From the NCBI GenBank assembly GCA_002118135.1, contig BDIU01000128.1:62521-126520 (forward strand): a stretch of 64,000 nt of DNA, in the 5' to 3' direction. Positions 46,989 to 59,316 of the stretch are shown in pieces. The notes under the pieces were generated by a model, which had not been told where the DNA came from, searched no databases, and saw nothing but the letters and a program-made list of their open reading frames with translations. A program made the position numbers and the translations under genes. Position 1 is the stretch's first letter. Every line of letters begins with the position of its first letter. Source of the DNA: Trebouxia sp. TZW2008. Taxonomy: Eukaryota > Chlorophyta > Trebouxiophyceae > Trebouxiales > Trebouxiaceae.

Positions 46989-49900
46989 CTAGAGAGGCAG
47001 TAGTCCCCAACCTCTTTGTGCAGCTGCTTGACAGCTTCCTGCAGCTGCCCATAGAAGCCCAGACCTTGCGCTACGTCATCCCTCACTTGGTTGTAGTCCT
47101 TCAGCAGCTGCTCAAACTGCCTCTCAGCTGACTGCATCAGAATTCATTGTAGCATCAAATTGGGGCCAATCAACATGTTGATTGCTCCAAATCACCGCAA
47201 GTAATGCAAATCTAGATGAACATGGGTTGTTTTCTTCAGCAGCTGTTCAGCGTGCTAATCAGCTGACTGCAAAAGAGATCTCACAGGTGGCTACTCAATT
47301 TGACTGCCAATTGTGTGCAAAACCGCAGACGACCTTTCACCACCAAAGCACCACTGAAGCAATTCAGCACAGAAAATTTTTGAGCAAGGAGCAATGTACA
47401 ACTTGCGTGTGCAACTGAGAGAACAGGAGAGAAAGCAAACAGCAGTAGCAGCAGGCATCTAGGGTAGCTGAAGACAAACTGCTACAACAACGCATGCGCA
47501 TACATGCAAGATGCACAGTGACACACCTGTTGAGATGAGGCGTTCTGCTGCAGGATGTCCCCAAAAGCTTGCATGTTGGCGTCAATGCCATGTAGCACCT
47601 CCGCCTGCTTCCTCAGATTGCTCTCAACAGCCACATTCACATCATCATACCTGGATCACAGCATAGCACATCTGAACAAACAGTACTTTCTAGCATGAGG
47701 TATGTCACATCGACATCATGACACCTGCATCACAGCATAGCACATTTGGACACAATCAGATGACAATGAGCTGCCTAGCACTCGCGCTGTGCAAGCCAAG
47801 CCGTAGTACAATGCGCTGCCTGACATCTCTGCAACCTGCTGTTACTAATCGGTGCTTGCAACACCTTGACCCAAGCTTGCTTGCCTAGTGTTCAAGCAAG
47901 GTCAAGTCGTGATGTTACATGCACCAGTCATGACACAGCCAGATCACAATGAGAAGCCTAGCATGAACGCTGTGCAAGCCCTACACATTGCTGCATAACG
48001 TCTCTGCAACCTGCTGTTGCTAAATGATGTCAGTAACACTTTGACGAGGCTTGTGTGTAGCATTCAGACATCTCTGGTGAAGATGTTACATTTGCCAGCC
48101 AGCACGCAGCCAGGTCACAATGAGCTGCCTAGCATAGATTCTGTGCAGGCTCTTCATGTTGCTTACGTCTCTTGGCAACCTGCTGGTGCTGACTGGTGCC
48201 TGTAATGCTTGACATGCCTTGCTTTTGTAGTATGCAAGCCACACCGCATCCACATGCCACATGCACCAGTCAGAATGCAGCCAAACCACGGTGAGATGTA
48301 TATTGATGACGTTGTGCAAGCCCTAAACATTGCTGACTGATACCACTGCAACCTGCTGTTGCTGACTGGTGTCTGTAAGGCTTTGACATGCCTTGCTTTT
48401 GTAGTATGCAAGCCACACCGCATCCACTTGCTACATGCACCAGTCAGGACGCAGCCAAACCACATTGAGATGTGTAGCAATGGCATTGTGCAAGCCCCAA
48501 ATGATGCTGTCTGACGTTTCTGCAACCTGCTGTTGCTGGTTGGTGCTTGCTACAGTAATCTCTCTTTGTAAGGACACTCAATGTAAGGACATTCTTGATG
48601 TAAGGACAATGCAGCTGGAAACCAAGCACTGCATTTCCACTATAATAAACTCTTGTTGTAAGGACACTTGATGTAAGGACGATCTCGATGTACGGACAGT
48701 CCTATTGGTAATCAATCACTGCATTCTGATTGCAGTGGTCCCTCTGAGTAAGGACAAATTGATGTAAGGACAAATTTCGTGGTAAGCAGAGCAGTTGTTA
48801 CAACAAGAGTTTACTGTACAGTGTTACTTCTGAGTAAGGACGAGGTGATGTAAGGACATTTTCCTTGGTGACCAACGCAGTCGTTATAAAGAGAGTTTAC
48901 TGTACACCTTGATCTAATTGAAGCTTGCTTTTGTAGCATTCAAGCAAGGTCGCATCAAGCTTTTACACGCACCAGTCGGAACAAAGCCAGACCACAACAA
49001 ACCGCTTAGTCATGACACTATGCAAGAAGTAAGCTTTGCCCTGCGGCTTGCTTTTCTTGCCTTCAAGCCAATTAAGCCAACAGCCTACAGGGACCAAACA
49101 CAACGCACCCATATCATGCTATTGCTTTTCGCAGCAATGACAATGTTTGAGCCCTACACAGCTGCCAAACATTGCTGCAACCTGCTGTTGCTGACTGTTG
49201 CTTGTAACAACTTGACATGGCTTGCTTGTGCAGCATTCAAGCAAGATCAGGTCGAGCAGTCACAAGCGCCAGTCAAACCGCAGCCAGGTCACGACCAGCT
49301 GCTCAGCAACTCATGCAACATGCATGTTAGACAGGCTCAGAAGGCCCGATGAGGTACGCACTGGAGCAGTTGACTGCCAATTCACATTGCCAGCAATGAC
49401 ATCATGCACACTCTGTGCATTGCGTCGATAGCTTACAGCACTGCACAAGAACAGGTCTGACTGCTGCAAAAGGACTAGGGCTGACTGCAGGTAGAGAACA
49501 CGGTTGTACCCTGTGCCCCAAGCATGTAGTCAACAGCAGCAGGATTACTTGCAATCCACAACTGCAATGAACATATGACATTACAAGTAAAGAGGATTTC
49601 AGGCCTGAAAAGAAACAATCTCGAGAGAGGGGGATGATGAGATTATCGAGCAAGAAGTTATGAGAATTCCAGCCAACATCAAAGCAAACAGAGAATGAGG
49701 CTTCCTCTGTTGACTACATCCTTGTGGAATATGACTGCTTGTTACACGCTGACTGTGTCATGTACAACTGGGATTTCAGGATAAAAGTGGAGTCTCATGA
49801 AGATGCAACTGAATAGTCATTATATGATGCCTGCAGCAGCACAGGTCAAGACAAGGCATGACTCAGAAAGTGCTCAAGTTGTTTTGCAAGCATCTTCAAG

Positions 49901-52900
49901 CATTTTGTAAGCAGATACACGGCACTGTAGCCACAACGCTGTAGCAGGGGTCGGGCCTTACTACAGTGCATTGCTAATAAAGCCAGCATCAAGTTGACAC
50001 GCAAGCTCTCTTGGTTTTCAAAATAAGACCCAAAAGCTTGCCTATAACAGGCATGGCAGCTCAAGCGGCCATTGCAGTGCACTGAGTGTTGTACAAATGG
50101 CAACAAACCAGCAACCTGATGCGACCTGAACATGTAACAGCAAAATGATCATTGATCCCTGCAATGCATTCCTCCAGCTGCACATGTCATTGCTCAGGAA
50201 ACGCTTAAGTTATTCTGCGACTATTTTTTGAGCACATACACTGCATGGTAGCCCCAACACTATAGCAAAGGCCCCGGGGGTTGTGTGGTGGCTGAAAAGA
50301 AACGGAGTGGGGGCTGACTACAGTGCATTGTCACAGCCAATCAAGCCATCATCACTTCACTAGGCAAGTTTGCTTGGCTTTGGAACTCAAGACCAAACAA
50401 TCTGCCAAGTATAGGGATGGCAGCTCAAGCAGTCGTATGAGATGCACTGTACCGTGTACAATTTGGTCACTCTACAAGACTAGTGTAGCGTCATGTGACC
50501 ATGTAACTGCAAGATCCCCTAGCTTGAGAATGTCATTTCATCACACCAAGTCATCTCGATACACTGCATTCTCACAGCCATTCAAGCCGCCATCTCTTTG
50601 CTAGGCAAGATTCTATGGCTTGGAAATGTCAAGCCACAGAATGTGCCCAAAAAAACAATGGCAGCTCAAGCAGCCATCTGACATGCACTGCACTGTGTTC
50701 AACTGGATGTGCTACACAAGAGCAGTTGGCGTCACATGGACAAGCACGTATTCAATACACGGCCATTGTTCATACGCAGGCCTACAGAGGCTCACTGATC
50801 TCTTGAGCCTATTGTTGAACAGCAAAAAGGGAGTACAAGCTGGTGAACTGTCACTTTCCAACATCAGAAGTCTGATCACATGCACAAACTCAGCCCAAAT
50901 CCAAGCCGATTTGCGAGCAAATTTGTGTTGAGAGCAAAGCCGCAAAGGCTTTTGCTGAGTACATGCATGACAGGTTTCACAGCCAAGAGCCAAAAACGCT
51001 CCCTATAGGCATCGATGTCAAGAAGAAAGCACAGGAAAAGCCAGAAACACTCCCTGTAGGCATTGATGTCAAAAAGAACGCATAGGGAGCAGGCGAGGGA
51101 GGGAGCACTGACAAAGGAGACAGCTGTAATCCAGAAACAGCATGTAACAATATGACGCGTTTCAAGATCAATACGTAAGCAGAGAAAGGGACTGACCAAC
51201 TGAGACTGTCTCTGAAGATTTGATTGAGACTGATGCCAGGTGGAATGAAGAGGACATCAACAAAGCTACAGCTACAAACCTAATTAGCATGCAGGGTCTG
51301 GGTTTTGAGCAGAAAGAGGGACTGACCATGCAAGGCAATTTCTAAAACATTGGCTAGGGTTGACCCTAGCAGGCATAAAATGGGCCACAAAAGAACCTTC
51401 CAAATGGAATGTAGAATTCCTGGCTCAAAACATCAGCAACGCAGGACTGATCGCTTGAGGCCGTCTCTGAAGACTTGATTGAGGTTGACCCCAGGAAGAA
51501 TGCAATTGCTGAGGAGGCATTCATGTCCAAAGCTATACTCAAATAGCGTGCAGGGTTTCCGGTTGAGCGGAACCCATAAGCAGAAAACAGGACTGACCGC
51601 TTGAGACCGTCTCTGAACACTTGGTTGGGGTTGACTCCAGGAGGAGTCCGGCCCTTCAGGATCTCATCATTGTCCCATTCCCAGCGGAATGCCTTCTCTA
51701 GATTGTTGCGCTCCTCCGTCAACTCTTCTAAGCTTTTCAGCGCCCCTGTAGCACAAGCAGTCATGTTTGAGCAATGATGACTGATCCATGACAATAGCAC
51801 TGATCGTGAGTATGAGATTGATGAAGCCGCTTGATGATTGCTGTTGTCACTGGCCTTGATGTTTGCAGCAATGCTTAGGTGCTGAAACCATCAAAAAGAC
51901 CTCCTACCGCAGTGACAATGGAACTATCAAGGGCAACCAGGACGCAGGTTTGCGATGGCAACCCGCAGACACTACACCTTACTGTGCTCTCTGCCAGTCA
52001 ATGCCTGGTGTTGTCACTGGCCTCGATGTTTGCAACGATGCTCAGGTGCTGAAGCCATCACAAAACGCCTCCTACTTCAGTGACACTTTCTTTATCAAGG
52101 TTGCCAGGATGAAGAGTTGTGAAGGCAATCAGCAGACGCTACCGCCTCCTGCTGCAGTGACACTTTCAGTATCATGTGCAACAGCTAATGATGTTCATAA
52201 TAATGTTAATCACGCCTTTATGACTTTCCCAAGCAAATCTGATCTGTTCCCTCTGTATATGCAAACTGTGTATGCAAAGCTCAAATGCATCGACCATGTC
52301 ATAGCCTTCACAAACACCAAAACGCTTCACACAAATATAAATGGCTGCTGCTGTGTTGAACTTCCTGTGCAATGTGAGAAAGCTGTCACAAGCACAGCAT
52401 GTCAGCACACATTCCACATTGCTAGTCTGTGTTTGAAACAGATGAAAACCACTGTGTGATGCATAACTTGGCTTCTACCTGGTGGTTTCCCAAGAAGCAA
52501 AGCATTGCCCCTGCTATTTCTTCAAGGTCAAGTCACCTATCTGACAAGTAGCTGCTGAGTGACAAAATCAACAGGAGGAAGAAGAGCAGGGTGCAAAAGA
52601 GCATGAAGAAGATGTGGAGCAAAGAGAAAGGATTACCTCTGGTTTGTCACAGCAAAGGCAGAGGCATGGCTCATGCGTAATGCAGCGCTGCAACCCTGGA
52701 CTTCATACAACAGGTGATGAAGAAGAGGCTGCAGATGATGAAAAAGAGGAGGGTTCTGATAGTAGCAGCGAAGGCAGAGGCAGGGCTCATTCAAAAGTTT
52801 CCAACAGCAGCGTTGGAATCCCTGATCTCTTGACGCAGGAGGAAGAAGAAGCACCTCTGATCGTGACTGCAAAGGCAGAGGCAGGACTCATGTGTGAGTC

Positions 52901-55900
52901 TCCAACTGCTGCGTTGAAACCCCTGACTCCTTACAATAGGTGATTATGATAGGTGATGATGAAGAAGAAGAAGCTGCAGATGACGAACAAGAAGAAGAGG
53001 TACCTCTGATAGTAGCAGCAAAGGCAGAGGCAGGGCTCATGCGTGAATCTCCAACTGCAGCGTTGAAGTCCAGGGCTTCAAAGTTGTCCATGTTTTTTGC
53101 AATCTTGCGGTCAATCTTCTCGTCCTGTCTGATGGCATCTGCCAAGTTCTGCCTGCAGAGTTATGACAAGACTGAGCTCAGCATGCACAGCAGGATTGAA
53201 ACGGTTGGTCATCAAAAGAGTCAATCCCATCCTGCCTGATGGCATCTGCCAGCTTTTGGCTGCAGTGCTATGGGCGCACCTCAGCTCAGCACGTACATCA
53301 GAGTTCAAAAGGTCAAATTGAGCTCAGCATGCACAGCAGGTATCACAAAGTCAGTCTCTTCATCTTGCTTGATGGCATCTGCCAGGTTCTGCCTGCAGGG
53401 TCATGGCAGAAGTGAGCTCAGCGTGCACGGCAGGATTGAACTGAGCTCAGCATGCACAGCAGAAGCCACAAGTTGAGTCTTCTATCTTGCCTGATGACAT
53501 CTGCCAGGTTTTGCCAGCAGTGCTATGGACGCACCTCAGCTCAGCATGCACAGCAGGGTTCAAAAGGTCAAATTGAGCTCAGCATGCACAGCAGGGTCAC
53601 AGGCCAGTCTTGCGAGTGCAACCACTGAGTGCTGTCTGTCCAGTTGCTGCCATGATCTCAGATCAGCCAGATTCTGCCTGTAATCACATGCAGTGCTGAG
53701 CTCAGCATGCACAGCAGGCTTCAAAAAGTTCAAACTTCATGTCCTGTCTGATGGCATCAGCCAGGTTGTGCCTGTAGTTGTCAGCTCAGCATGCATGCCA
53801 GGGCAAGCGTCCAGTGTTGCCACAGCTTCTGTTTGCTGTTGGCTAGCCAATGGCAGCAAAACTGTGCTCAGTGGACTTGTTTGGACCGGAGGCTACTGCT
53901 GCAGATGCAATTGCTGCGTGCGTTTTGCCTGTTCAGGCCTCTGGTTATAGCTCTGTCAACTTGACCACATTCCTAAACAGTGCAGTTCAGTCCTACCTCA
54001 ACTGCAAGTGAAGTCCACCAAGAGCAGGCAACGGCATTTGCAAGGTAGGTGAGACCTGAACTGCACTCAGTCAAAGTGTATCTAAGGTACAGGACTTGAA
54101 ACCAGATGGGCACCTGTGATCCTGGTATGTACTGCATCGACCGTATGCAAGCAGTGAACGCTATTTGTCTATGCTCATCAGGATTGGAGGCAGATATTGC
54201 AGATACATCTACTGTGTGCCTTTTGCCTGACCAGTGTTCTGGTTCTAGCTCTGTCACCTTGACCACAACTCTGATGAGCGCACTTCTGGTTTTACCTGCC
54301 TCAAAAACGGTCCACCAAGCAACGGCGTTTGAAAGGTAGATGAGACCTGAACTGCGCTCAGTGAAAGTGTATCTAACTTACAGGACTTGAAACCAGATGG
54401 GCACCTGTGATCCTGACATGTACTGCAACAACAGATTGCAAGCCGTGAACAGCATTTGTCTGCGCTCATCAGGATCAGAGACATGTTTTGCAGATGCAGT
54501 TGCTGTGTGCATTTTGCCTGTGCGGTCCTCTGATTCTAGCTCCGTCACCTTGACCACATTTCTGATGAGTGCGGTTCAGTCCTACATCCACTGCAAACGT
54601 GCAGCTCGCCATGGTGAGGCAAAGACGTTTGCAAGGTAGATGGCCTGAACTGCACTCTGTAGAAGTGTATCTAGGTACAGGACTTGAACCCAGATGGGCA
54701 CCCATGATCATGGCATGAAAAAATACAAGCAGTGCCCAGCATTTGTCTGCGCTCATTGCAATTTGAGGCTAGACTTGCAGACGCATTTGCCGTGTGCGTT
54801 TTGCCTGACCAGGGTTCTGATTTTAGCTCTGTCAACTTGACAACTCTGATGAGTGCAGGTCAGGTGTCACCTACCATTCAACGGCCGCTCCACCAAGAAT
54901 AGTTTGCAAGGTAGATGGCCTGAAGTGCACTCTATAGAACTATGGCCAAGGTACAAAACTTGTACCCAAGCTGACATTCTTGATTCTGGTGTGTCTGGCA
55001 AAGCAAGTAGCAGCATGCGGAGTGATAAACAACGCCAATGAAGTCCCAGCATCTGACTACACCACAGACAGTCCCTAACTGCCCTAGGGCAAAAACCCAT
55101 AGGTTTCAGAGACACGATGACTGTAGGTCAGCAGCAATCCCGCAGGCAGTTGTGAAGATCTTCTTTTGCACTTCAAGAAAAATCTCTCACTTGTAGCCAA
55201 AGATGGTGTCTCTGAACTCAGCAGGCTGGCCGCCGCTTCTTCTTCCGCCATACCGCTCCTCCCTGTCTAGCTCTTCTTGACACCTGTCCAGCTCCTCTGA
55301 AATAGCAAATCTCATCTCCTGCATGACATTTGCAATATCAGCGCATGCTTTCAGCTTATAGCTAGATTTTCATGGTGCAAAGCTTCTTGTCACACACCAA
55401 GCATATGTGCTGAAACATGTTTTGACCATTTTTATTTTAATTTATTAATATTACAATTTTCAGTATTTTTATTCTTAATCTTATGACACGTATTACTGAA
55501 GCTTCTTGTCAGCGTCCCAACAGGAGCATCGACAGAAACAGTGAGAATGACAGTGGTTGGAACAGTGCCATTGATGAGGCTGCGGAAAAGGCAAGTAGGG
55601 AGTGGCAGAAACTATAACAGCAACAATGACAGTAACAAGAGCAGCAACAGTGACATGGAACATTTACTGTGACAAACACAACAACAAGTGAAACAGTGAC
55701 ATCAACAAGAACCGTGGTCATCTGTAACCAAAAGAGAAACCAGACCTGAAAATGTTATCTGTCACAGGAACTTATCAATTTGATGAAAAGAGTAATAACA
55801 GAAACAAGGACAACAACATCTCAAGTGCATACCTGTAGCTACTTGAAGAGCAGGCCAAGGTAGTAAAACGTGTTATCTATATCAAAATTACCAAAATTGA

Positions 55901-58874
55901 TACAAGCAGGGAGAAAAGTGAGGACAAGGACAATGACGTCCCAAGAGCGGACCTGCAGCTGCTTGAAGAGCTGGCCAAGGTGAATATCTTCTCTGTGAAA
56001 GAAATTTATCAAACTGATAGAAGCAGTAATGACAGTCACAAGGGCGATGAATTCCCAAATGCCTACCTGCAGCTGCATGAAGAGCTGGCCAAGAATTTAT
56101 GAAAGCGAATGGGAACAGTATAATCTGTAACAAAGACAATGATTGGCCCAAAGCGCACCTGCAGCTGCTTGAAGATCTGGCCAAGAATGTATGAAAATGA
56201 AATGAAGCAGTGATAACAATAACTAGGACATTGACATCCCAAGAGCGGACCTGCAGCCGCTTGAAGAGCAGGCCAAGGTAGTGAAACATGTGATCTGTAA
56301 GGCGTATTCACGAAACTGATAGAAACAGCAATCACAGTGACAAGGACATTGACATCCCAAGAGCGGACCTGCAGCTGCTTGAAGAGCTGGCCAAGAAGTC
56401 ATGAATGTGAACAGAAACAGTGCAATACAACAAAATCCCAAATGCCTACCTGCAGCTGCTTGAAGAGCTGGCCAAGGTAGCGGATGCCTCCCTGAAGCTG
56501 CCCCTTCTCCTGATGCATCACACGTGGCGTAGACCCACGTGTCTTGTCCTTCTCCAGATACTGCATGGGCAAATTGATCAGTCATGTACTGTTCAACAGA
56601 TGCATTTGCAAGTTACTGTTTTGCATCAACTTTGTCAGGGAGACTGGTTCAGGTTCTTCTCCAGATGCTGCCCACGGGTATTCCCATTTGAACATGTTCA
56701 AAAATTCTGATATTGCAGCTGCCCCTTCTCCAGCACACAGCGCGTAGATGCCCGACATTGTCCTGCTCCAAATACTACACATGCATCTACACTTGTATCA
56801 AGCAATGTTCAAGCATGTTTTTGCAATCAATGAGCATCAGTTGTTTTGCAGCTGTTGTTGCTGCTGCTGCATCACGGTTGCAAGGACAGCGGCCTCATAT
56901 GAGCATCTGTTGTTTGGCAGCTGTCCTTTCCAGATGCTGCACAGCATATACCCTGTATTGTGAAAAACTTCAGGACATGTAAGCTTGTATAGCAGGCATG
57001 TGCCAGAGGCAATGTCATGCACACAAATGCAAAAGCAACAGCAGGGCAGCAAGAGAAACAGGCAACTGCCCTTCCTGCCTTGCTATTTGCGCTGTTGCTG
57101 CTTCTGCTCATGTAAGCATGTGCTTCACAAAGTCCAACAGCAGCAACAAAAGGGAGCGACAGCAGAGACAGTCATGACGACAGACATCCTCACATGAGTC
57201 TGTGCTTGACAAAACCCAGCAGCAGCAGCGGCAGTAACAGCCAGGACCGCACTGATAACACACATCCTCATGCAAGTGTGTGCTTGACAACGCCCACCAG
57301 CCGCAACAACAGGCACAGTAATGACGTCAACAACAAACAGGAACAGCAGGAGGATTGCACGCTTTCTGCTGTTCCAGCCTGCTCTTCTTGCTGTTCCTGC
57401 TGTTGTTGCCTTTGTTCATGCAAGTGTGTGTCGTCACAAAGCCCTCAAAAGCAGCAACAAAAAGCAGAGACAGCCATGTTCATGCAAGTGTGTGCTCGAC
57501 AAAGCCCGGCGGCAACAAGTGCAGCAACTGCAGGGACAGCTGGAGAAAGAAGCAAAGAAAGGATAGGAGGATCAAGAGCGTCCTGCTTTCCTGCCTGTGA
57601 CTCTTGCTGTTCCTGCTGTTGCTGCCTTTGCTCATGCAAGTGTGTGTCGTCACAAAGCCCTCAAAAGCAGCAACAAAAAGCAGAGACAGCCATGCTGACA
57701 GACATGTTCATGCAAGTGTGTGCTTGTCAAAGGCCAGCAGCAGCAAGTGCAGCAACTGCAGGGACAGCAGGAGGAAGCAAGTGCAACTGTGCTCTGCGTT
57801 TGTTGTGCTACACAAAGCTCAACAAAAGCAGGCACAGCAAAGTTGGTAGACAGCAGCAGCATTACCTTTTCGCAGAAACATCAAAAGCTTCCTGTGACTG
57901 CTGCTGCCTTGCTGCTGCTGCTTCTGCTCATACAAGTGTGAGCTGCACAAAGCTCAAAGCCAGCAGGGACAGCAATGAAGAGAGACAGCAACAGGAATGA
58001 CATTGGCAGACAATGCAGGGAAAAAGCAGGCGAGGCATCTTCAGAAATCCTGAGGCCTTGCTTCTTGGTGCTGAGCATGTTGCAGAAATTGGTATGATGT
58101 ATGTTTTGTTTGTGCCCTTTGTATGATGCATTCAAAAACAAACTAAGGATGGGAGCATCAATGACAGCAGTGCAATAGGCCGGCTGCAAGTCCAGCAATT
58201 GGCAGCATACTATCAAGAAATCTCTTGATACAAGAGTACCAAATATCAAGACATGGAAAGCGAAGCCTGTGTTCTTGAATCAGGTCAATTTGATATAAGG
58301 GCTATTCCAATTGTTTGTAAAAAACACTCTCAATTGATTGTGAGAGGTGCCTGCTGTTGGGCGTCTTACAAGGCTCGAGGCCCTTCAGAAGTCATATTGT
58401 CTCCCCTTGTTGATGCTGACAATATGACTCCTGGAAGGCCTCAAGACTTGGTAAGACGCCCAGCAGCAAGGCCTCATACAATGAAGGTCTTATCAACAGT
58501 ATGCCTGAGATTTGGTTACTTCAATGATTCTGGGAGGCGCCATTGGCAGAGACCCTGCTGCTGGGCGTCTTGGAATGTCTCAAGGCCTTTCCAAAGTCAC
58601 ATGGTCAGCAGCAACAAGGGTAGTCTCATGAAGACTATGCCTACAAATTGATACCTTCAGCGTTTCTGGAAGGCGCCACTGGCGGAGGCCCTGCTGCTGG
58701 GCGTCTTAGCATGTGTCAAGGCCTTGCAAAAGTCACATCATCAGCAGAAACAAGGAGATTTTATGACATTATGGCTAAGGTTTGATACCTTGAGCGATTC
58801 TAGAGGTTGCCACTGAAGCCCTGCTGCTGCTGATCTTGGGCTGTCTTATTAAGCCGGGAAATGCAGAAACCAAC

Positions 58875-58933
<59 letters not shown>

Positions 58934-59316
58934 CACAACAGAGAAGTTCCAGCTGTAAGTAACCAAGTTCAACAGCAGGGAGTTCAGCAGCCAAAAGGGT
59001 ACCTTGAGAGATGCTGGGAGGCGCCACTGTCAGAGGCCCTGCTGCTCTGCAATTCAAACTTGATATCACAGACACATGTACAGAAAGAAGCAACAGCAGG
59101 GACTGCACCTGAGGCTGTGACAACTGTTGTTTCGCACTCTTCAAAGGTCGTTCAGGTACAGCGTTGCACTAGCAACAACAAAATACCTTGAGAGATTCTG
59201 GGAGGCGCCACTGCCTGAGGCCCTGCTGCTGCTGGTCTTGAGCGGCTTGCATGCGCTGGATTGCAGCCCTCACTTCCTTGTCTACAAGTTTCTCATAGTC
59301 TTCACTCCTGATGCCA
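46989..59316 (-). CDS. ALIX: ALIX/Bro1-family ESCRT adaptor, V domain (5' part not resolved)
   Basis: Exons: 59187-59316, 56450-56560, 55191-55294, 53056-53152, 51598-51745, 47527-47650, 46989-47131. Reading in order: EDYEKLVDKEVRAAI and RLPESLK; YLEKD and GGIRYLGQLFKQLQ; ELDRCQEELDREERYG; FRDTIFGYKQNLADAIRQDE and KIDRKIAKNMD; GALKSLEELTEERNNLEKAF; YDDVNVAVESNLRKQAEVL; SAERQFEQLLKDYN and GFYGQLQEAVKQLHKEVGDY. This is the order and pattern of the two helical arms of the ALIX V domain, including the L-EE-D, L-L-ER and G-FY-L landmarks. Phases agree except between 53056 and 51745, where a short exon is missing. ALIX-type proteins link cargo and CHMP4/Snf7 in ESCRT-III sorting at endosomes. The Bro1 domain should lie before 59316, among repeats or beyond the window. 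Introns are long (up to 3.9 kb) and full of tandem repeats. Confidence 0.8.
47660..48540. repeat. Tandem repeat of about 173 bp, five copies
   Basis: The word gcaacctgctgtt recurs at 47831, 48006, 48175, 48348 and 48522, spacings 175, 169, 173 and 174. A further relative lies near 49176. Units also share cacaatgag, gtgcaagcc and cttgacatgcctt. It lies in an ALIX-gene intron; no coding sign. Confidence 0.85.
48551..48904. mobile_element. Pogo/Tigger-like MITE with a second copy nested inside
   Basis: The outer ends TACAGTAATCTCTCTTTGTA (48551) and the reverse complement of its right end, TACAGTAAACTCTCTTTATA, match at 18 of 20 positions and finish in TA. An inner element at 48641-48818 has ends TATAATAAACTCTTGTTGTA and TACAGTAAACTCTTGTTGTA. 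Removing the inner 178 bp leaves an outer element of 176 bp that aligns to it, including cactgcatt, gagtaaggac and gatgtaaggac. There is no transposase, so it is non-autonomous. Confidence 0.8.
49840..50900. repeat. Three diverged intronic repeats, about 245-350 bp apart
   Basis: The words cagtgcattg/actgcattct, gccaatcaagcc, cttgcctataac/gcaagtttgcttgg and atggcagctcaagc recur in order at about 49970, 50318 and 50563. No coding sign. Confidence 0.65.
51190..51745 (-). repeat. ALIX exon 51598-51745 with two donor-side relic copies
   Basis: The exon's end (NPNQVFRDGLKR|GTCAGTCC) is repeated downstream at about 51430-51495 (NLNQVFRDGLKR, then atcagtcc) and 51195-51245 (SLNQIFRDSLS, then ggtcagtcc). 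Each is followed by related intron sequence. Confidence 0.8.
51862..52165. repeat. Tandem repeat of about 167 bp, under two copies
   Basis: tttgcagcaatgcttaggtg at 51862 and tttgcaacgatgctcaggtg at 52029 begin two units that share gaccatc/agccatc, cctcctac and cagtgac. It gives an artefact plus-strand ORF of 198 codons. Confidence 0.6.
52640..53152 (-). repeat. ALIX exon 53056-53152 with donor-side relic copies
   Basis: On the plus strand ctccaactgc, then agcgttgaa, preceded by gcaaaggcagaggcagg, recurs near 53045, 52895 and 52795, with a further gcaaaggcagaggca near 52650. These copy the exon's last bases plus the intron start. The duplicated segments are rich in GAAGAAGA. Confidence 0.75.
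53125..53780 (-). repeat. Acceptor-side relic copies of ALIX exon 53056-53152
   Basis: The exon's first bases and acceptor (plus strand: gatggcatctgccaagttct, then gcctgcag) recur at about 53235, 53368, 53492 and 53750. A weaker one near 53655 is followed by the intron words ctcagcatgcacagcag. Together with the donor-side copies, the exon is flanked on both sides by copies of its own edges. Confidence 0.8.
53990..54935. repeat. Tandem repeat of about 275-300 bp, more than three copies
   Basis: The word acctgaactgc or cctgaactgc recurs at 54054, 54345, 54644 and 54919. Each unit also has caggacttgaa, cagatgggcacc, gcgctcat and tttgcctgacc. No coding sign on either strand. Confidence 0.8.
55830..56560 (-). 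repeat. ALIX exon 56450-56560 with about six donor-side relic copies
   Basis: The exon's end LGQLFKQLQ and its GT donor (plus strand: cctgcagctgcttgaagagc, then tggccaag) recur at about 55833, 55950, 56068, 56158, 56252 and 56368, spaced 84-118 bp. Most keep GT. The interspersed intron words cccaagagcgga and gaaactgatagaa also repeat. Confidence 0.9.
57100..57990. repeat. CAG/CTG-rich tandem repeat, about eight copies
   Basis: Units contain catgcaagtgtgtgc, followed by gacaaag, cagcagcaac and gcagagacag. Copies occur at about 57117, 57187, 57270, 57416, 57480, 57634, 57708 and 57926. It makes a 268-codon Cys/Ser/Gln-rich ORF that I read as an artefact of the repeat. Confidence 0.8.
58500..59316 (-). 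repeat. ALIX exon 59187-59316 with about four donor-side relic copies
   Basis: The exon's 3' part (plus strand: gattctgggaggcgccactg, then aggccctgctgctg) recurs at about 59010, 58795, 58665 and 58525. An acceptor-side copy of its 5' part (VKIEDYEKLVDWKKHAAIQR) lies upstream at about 59430-59512. Confidence 0.85.
58876..58930. repeat. (CAG)n microsatellite, about 18 units
   Basis: This is an uninterrupted CAG run in an ALIX-gene intron, between two exon relics. It is the purest trinucleotide tract in the window. Confidence 0.95.

Noticed and set aside
51863..52459. 198-codon plus-strand ORF
   Set aside because: Its first half follows a tandem repeat of about 167 bp and the rest shows no domain. 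It probably stays open by chance in intron sequence.
57194..58000. 268-codon plus-strand ORF
   Set aside because: It is made of repeated Cys/Ser/Gln-rich units that follow the CAG/CTG tandem repeat, has no family likeness, and lies in an intron of the ALIX-like gene on the other strand.
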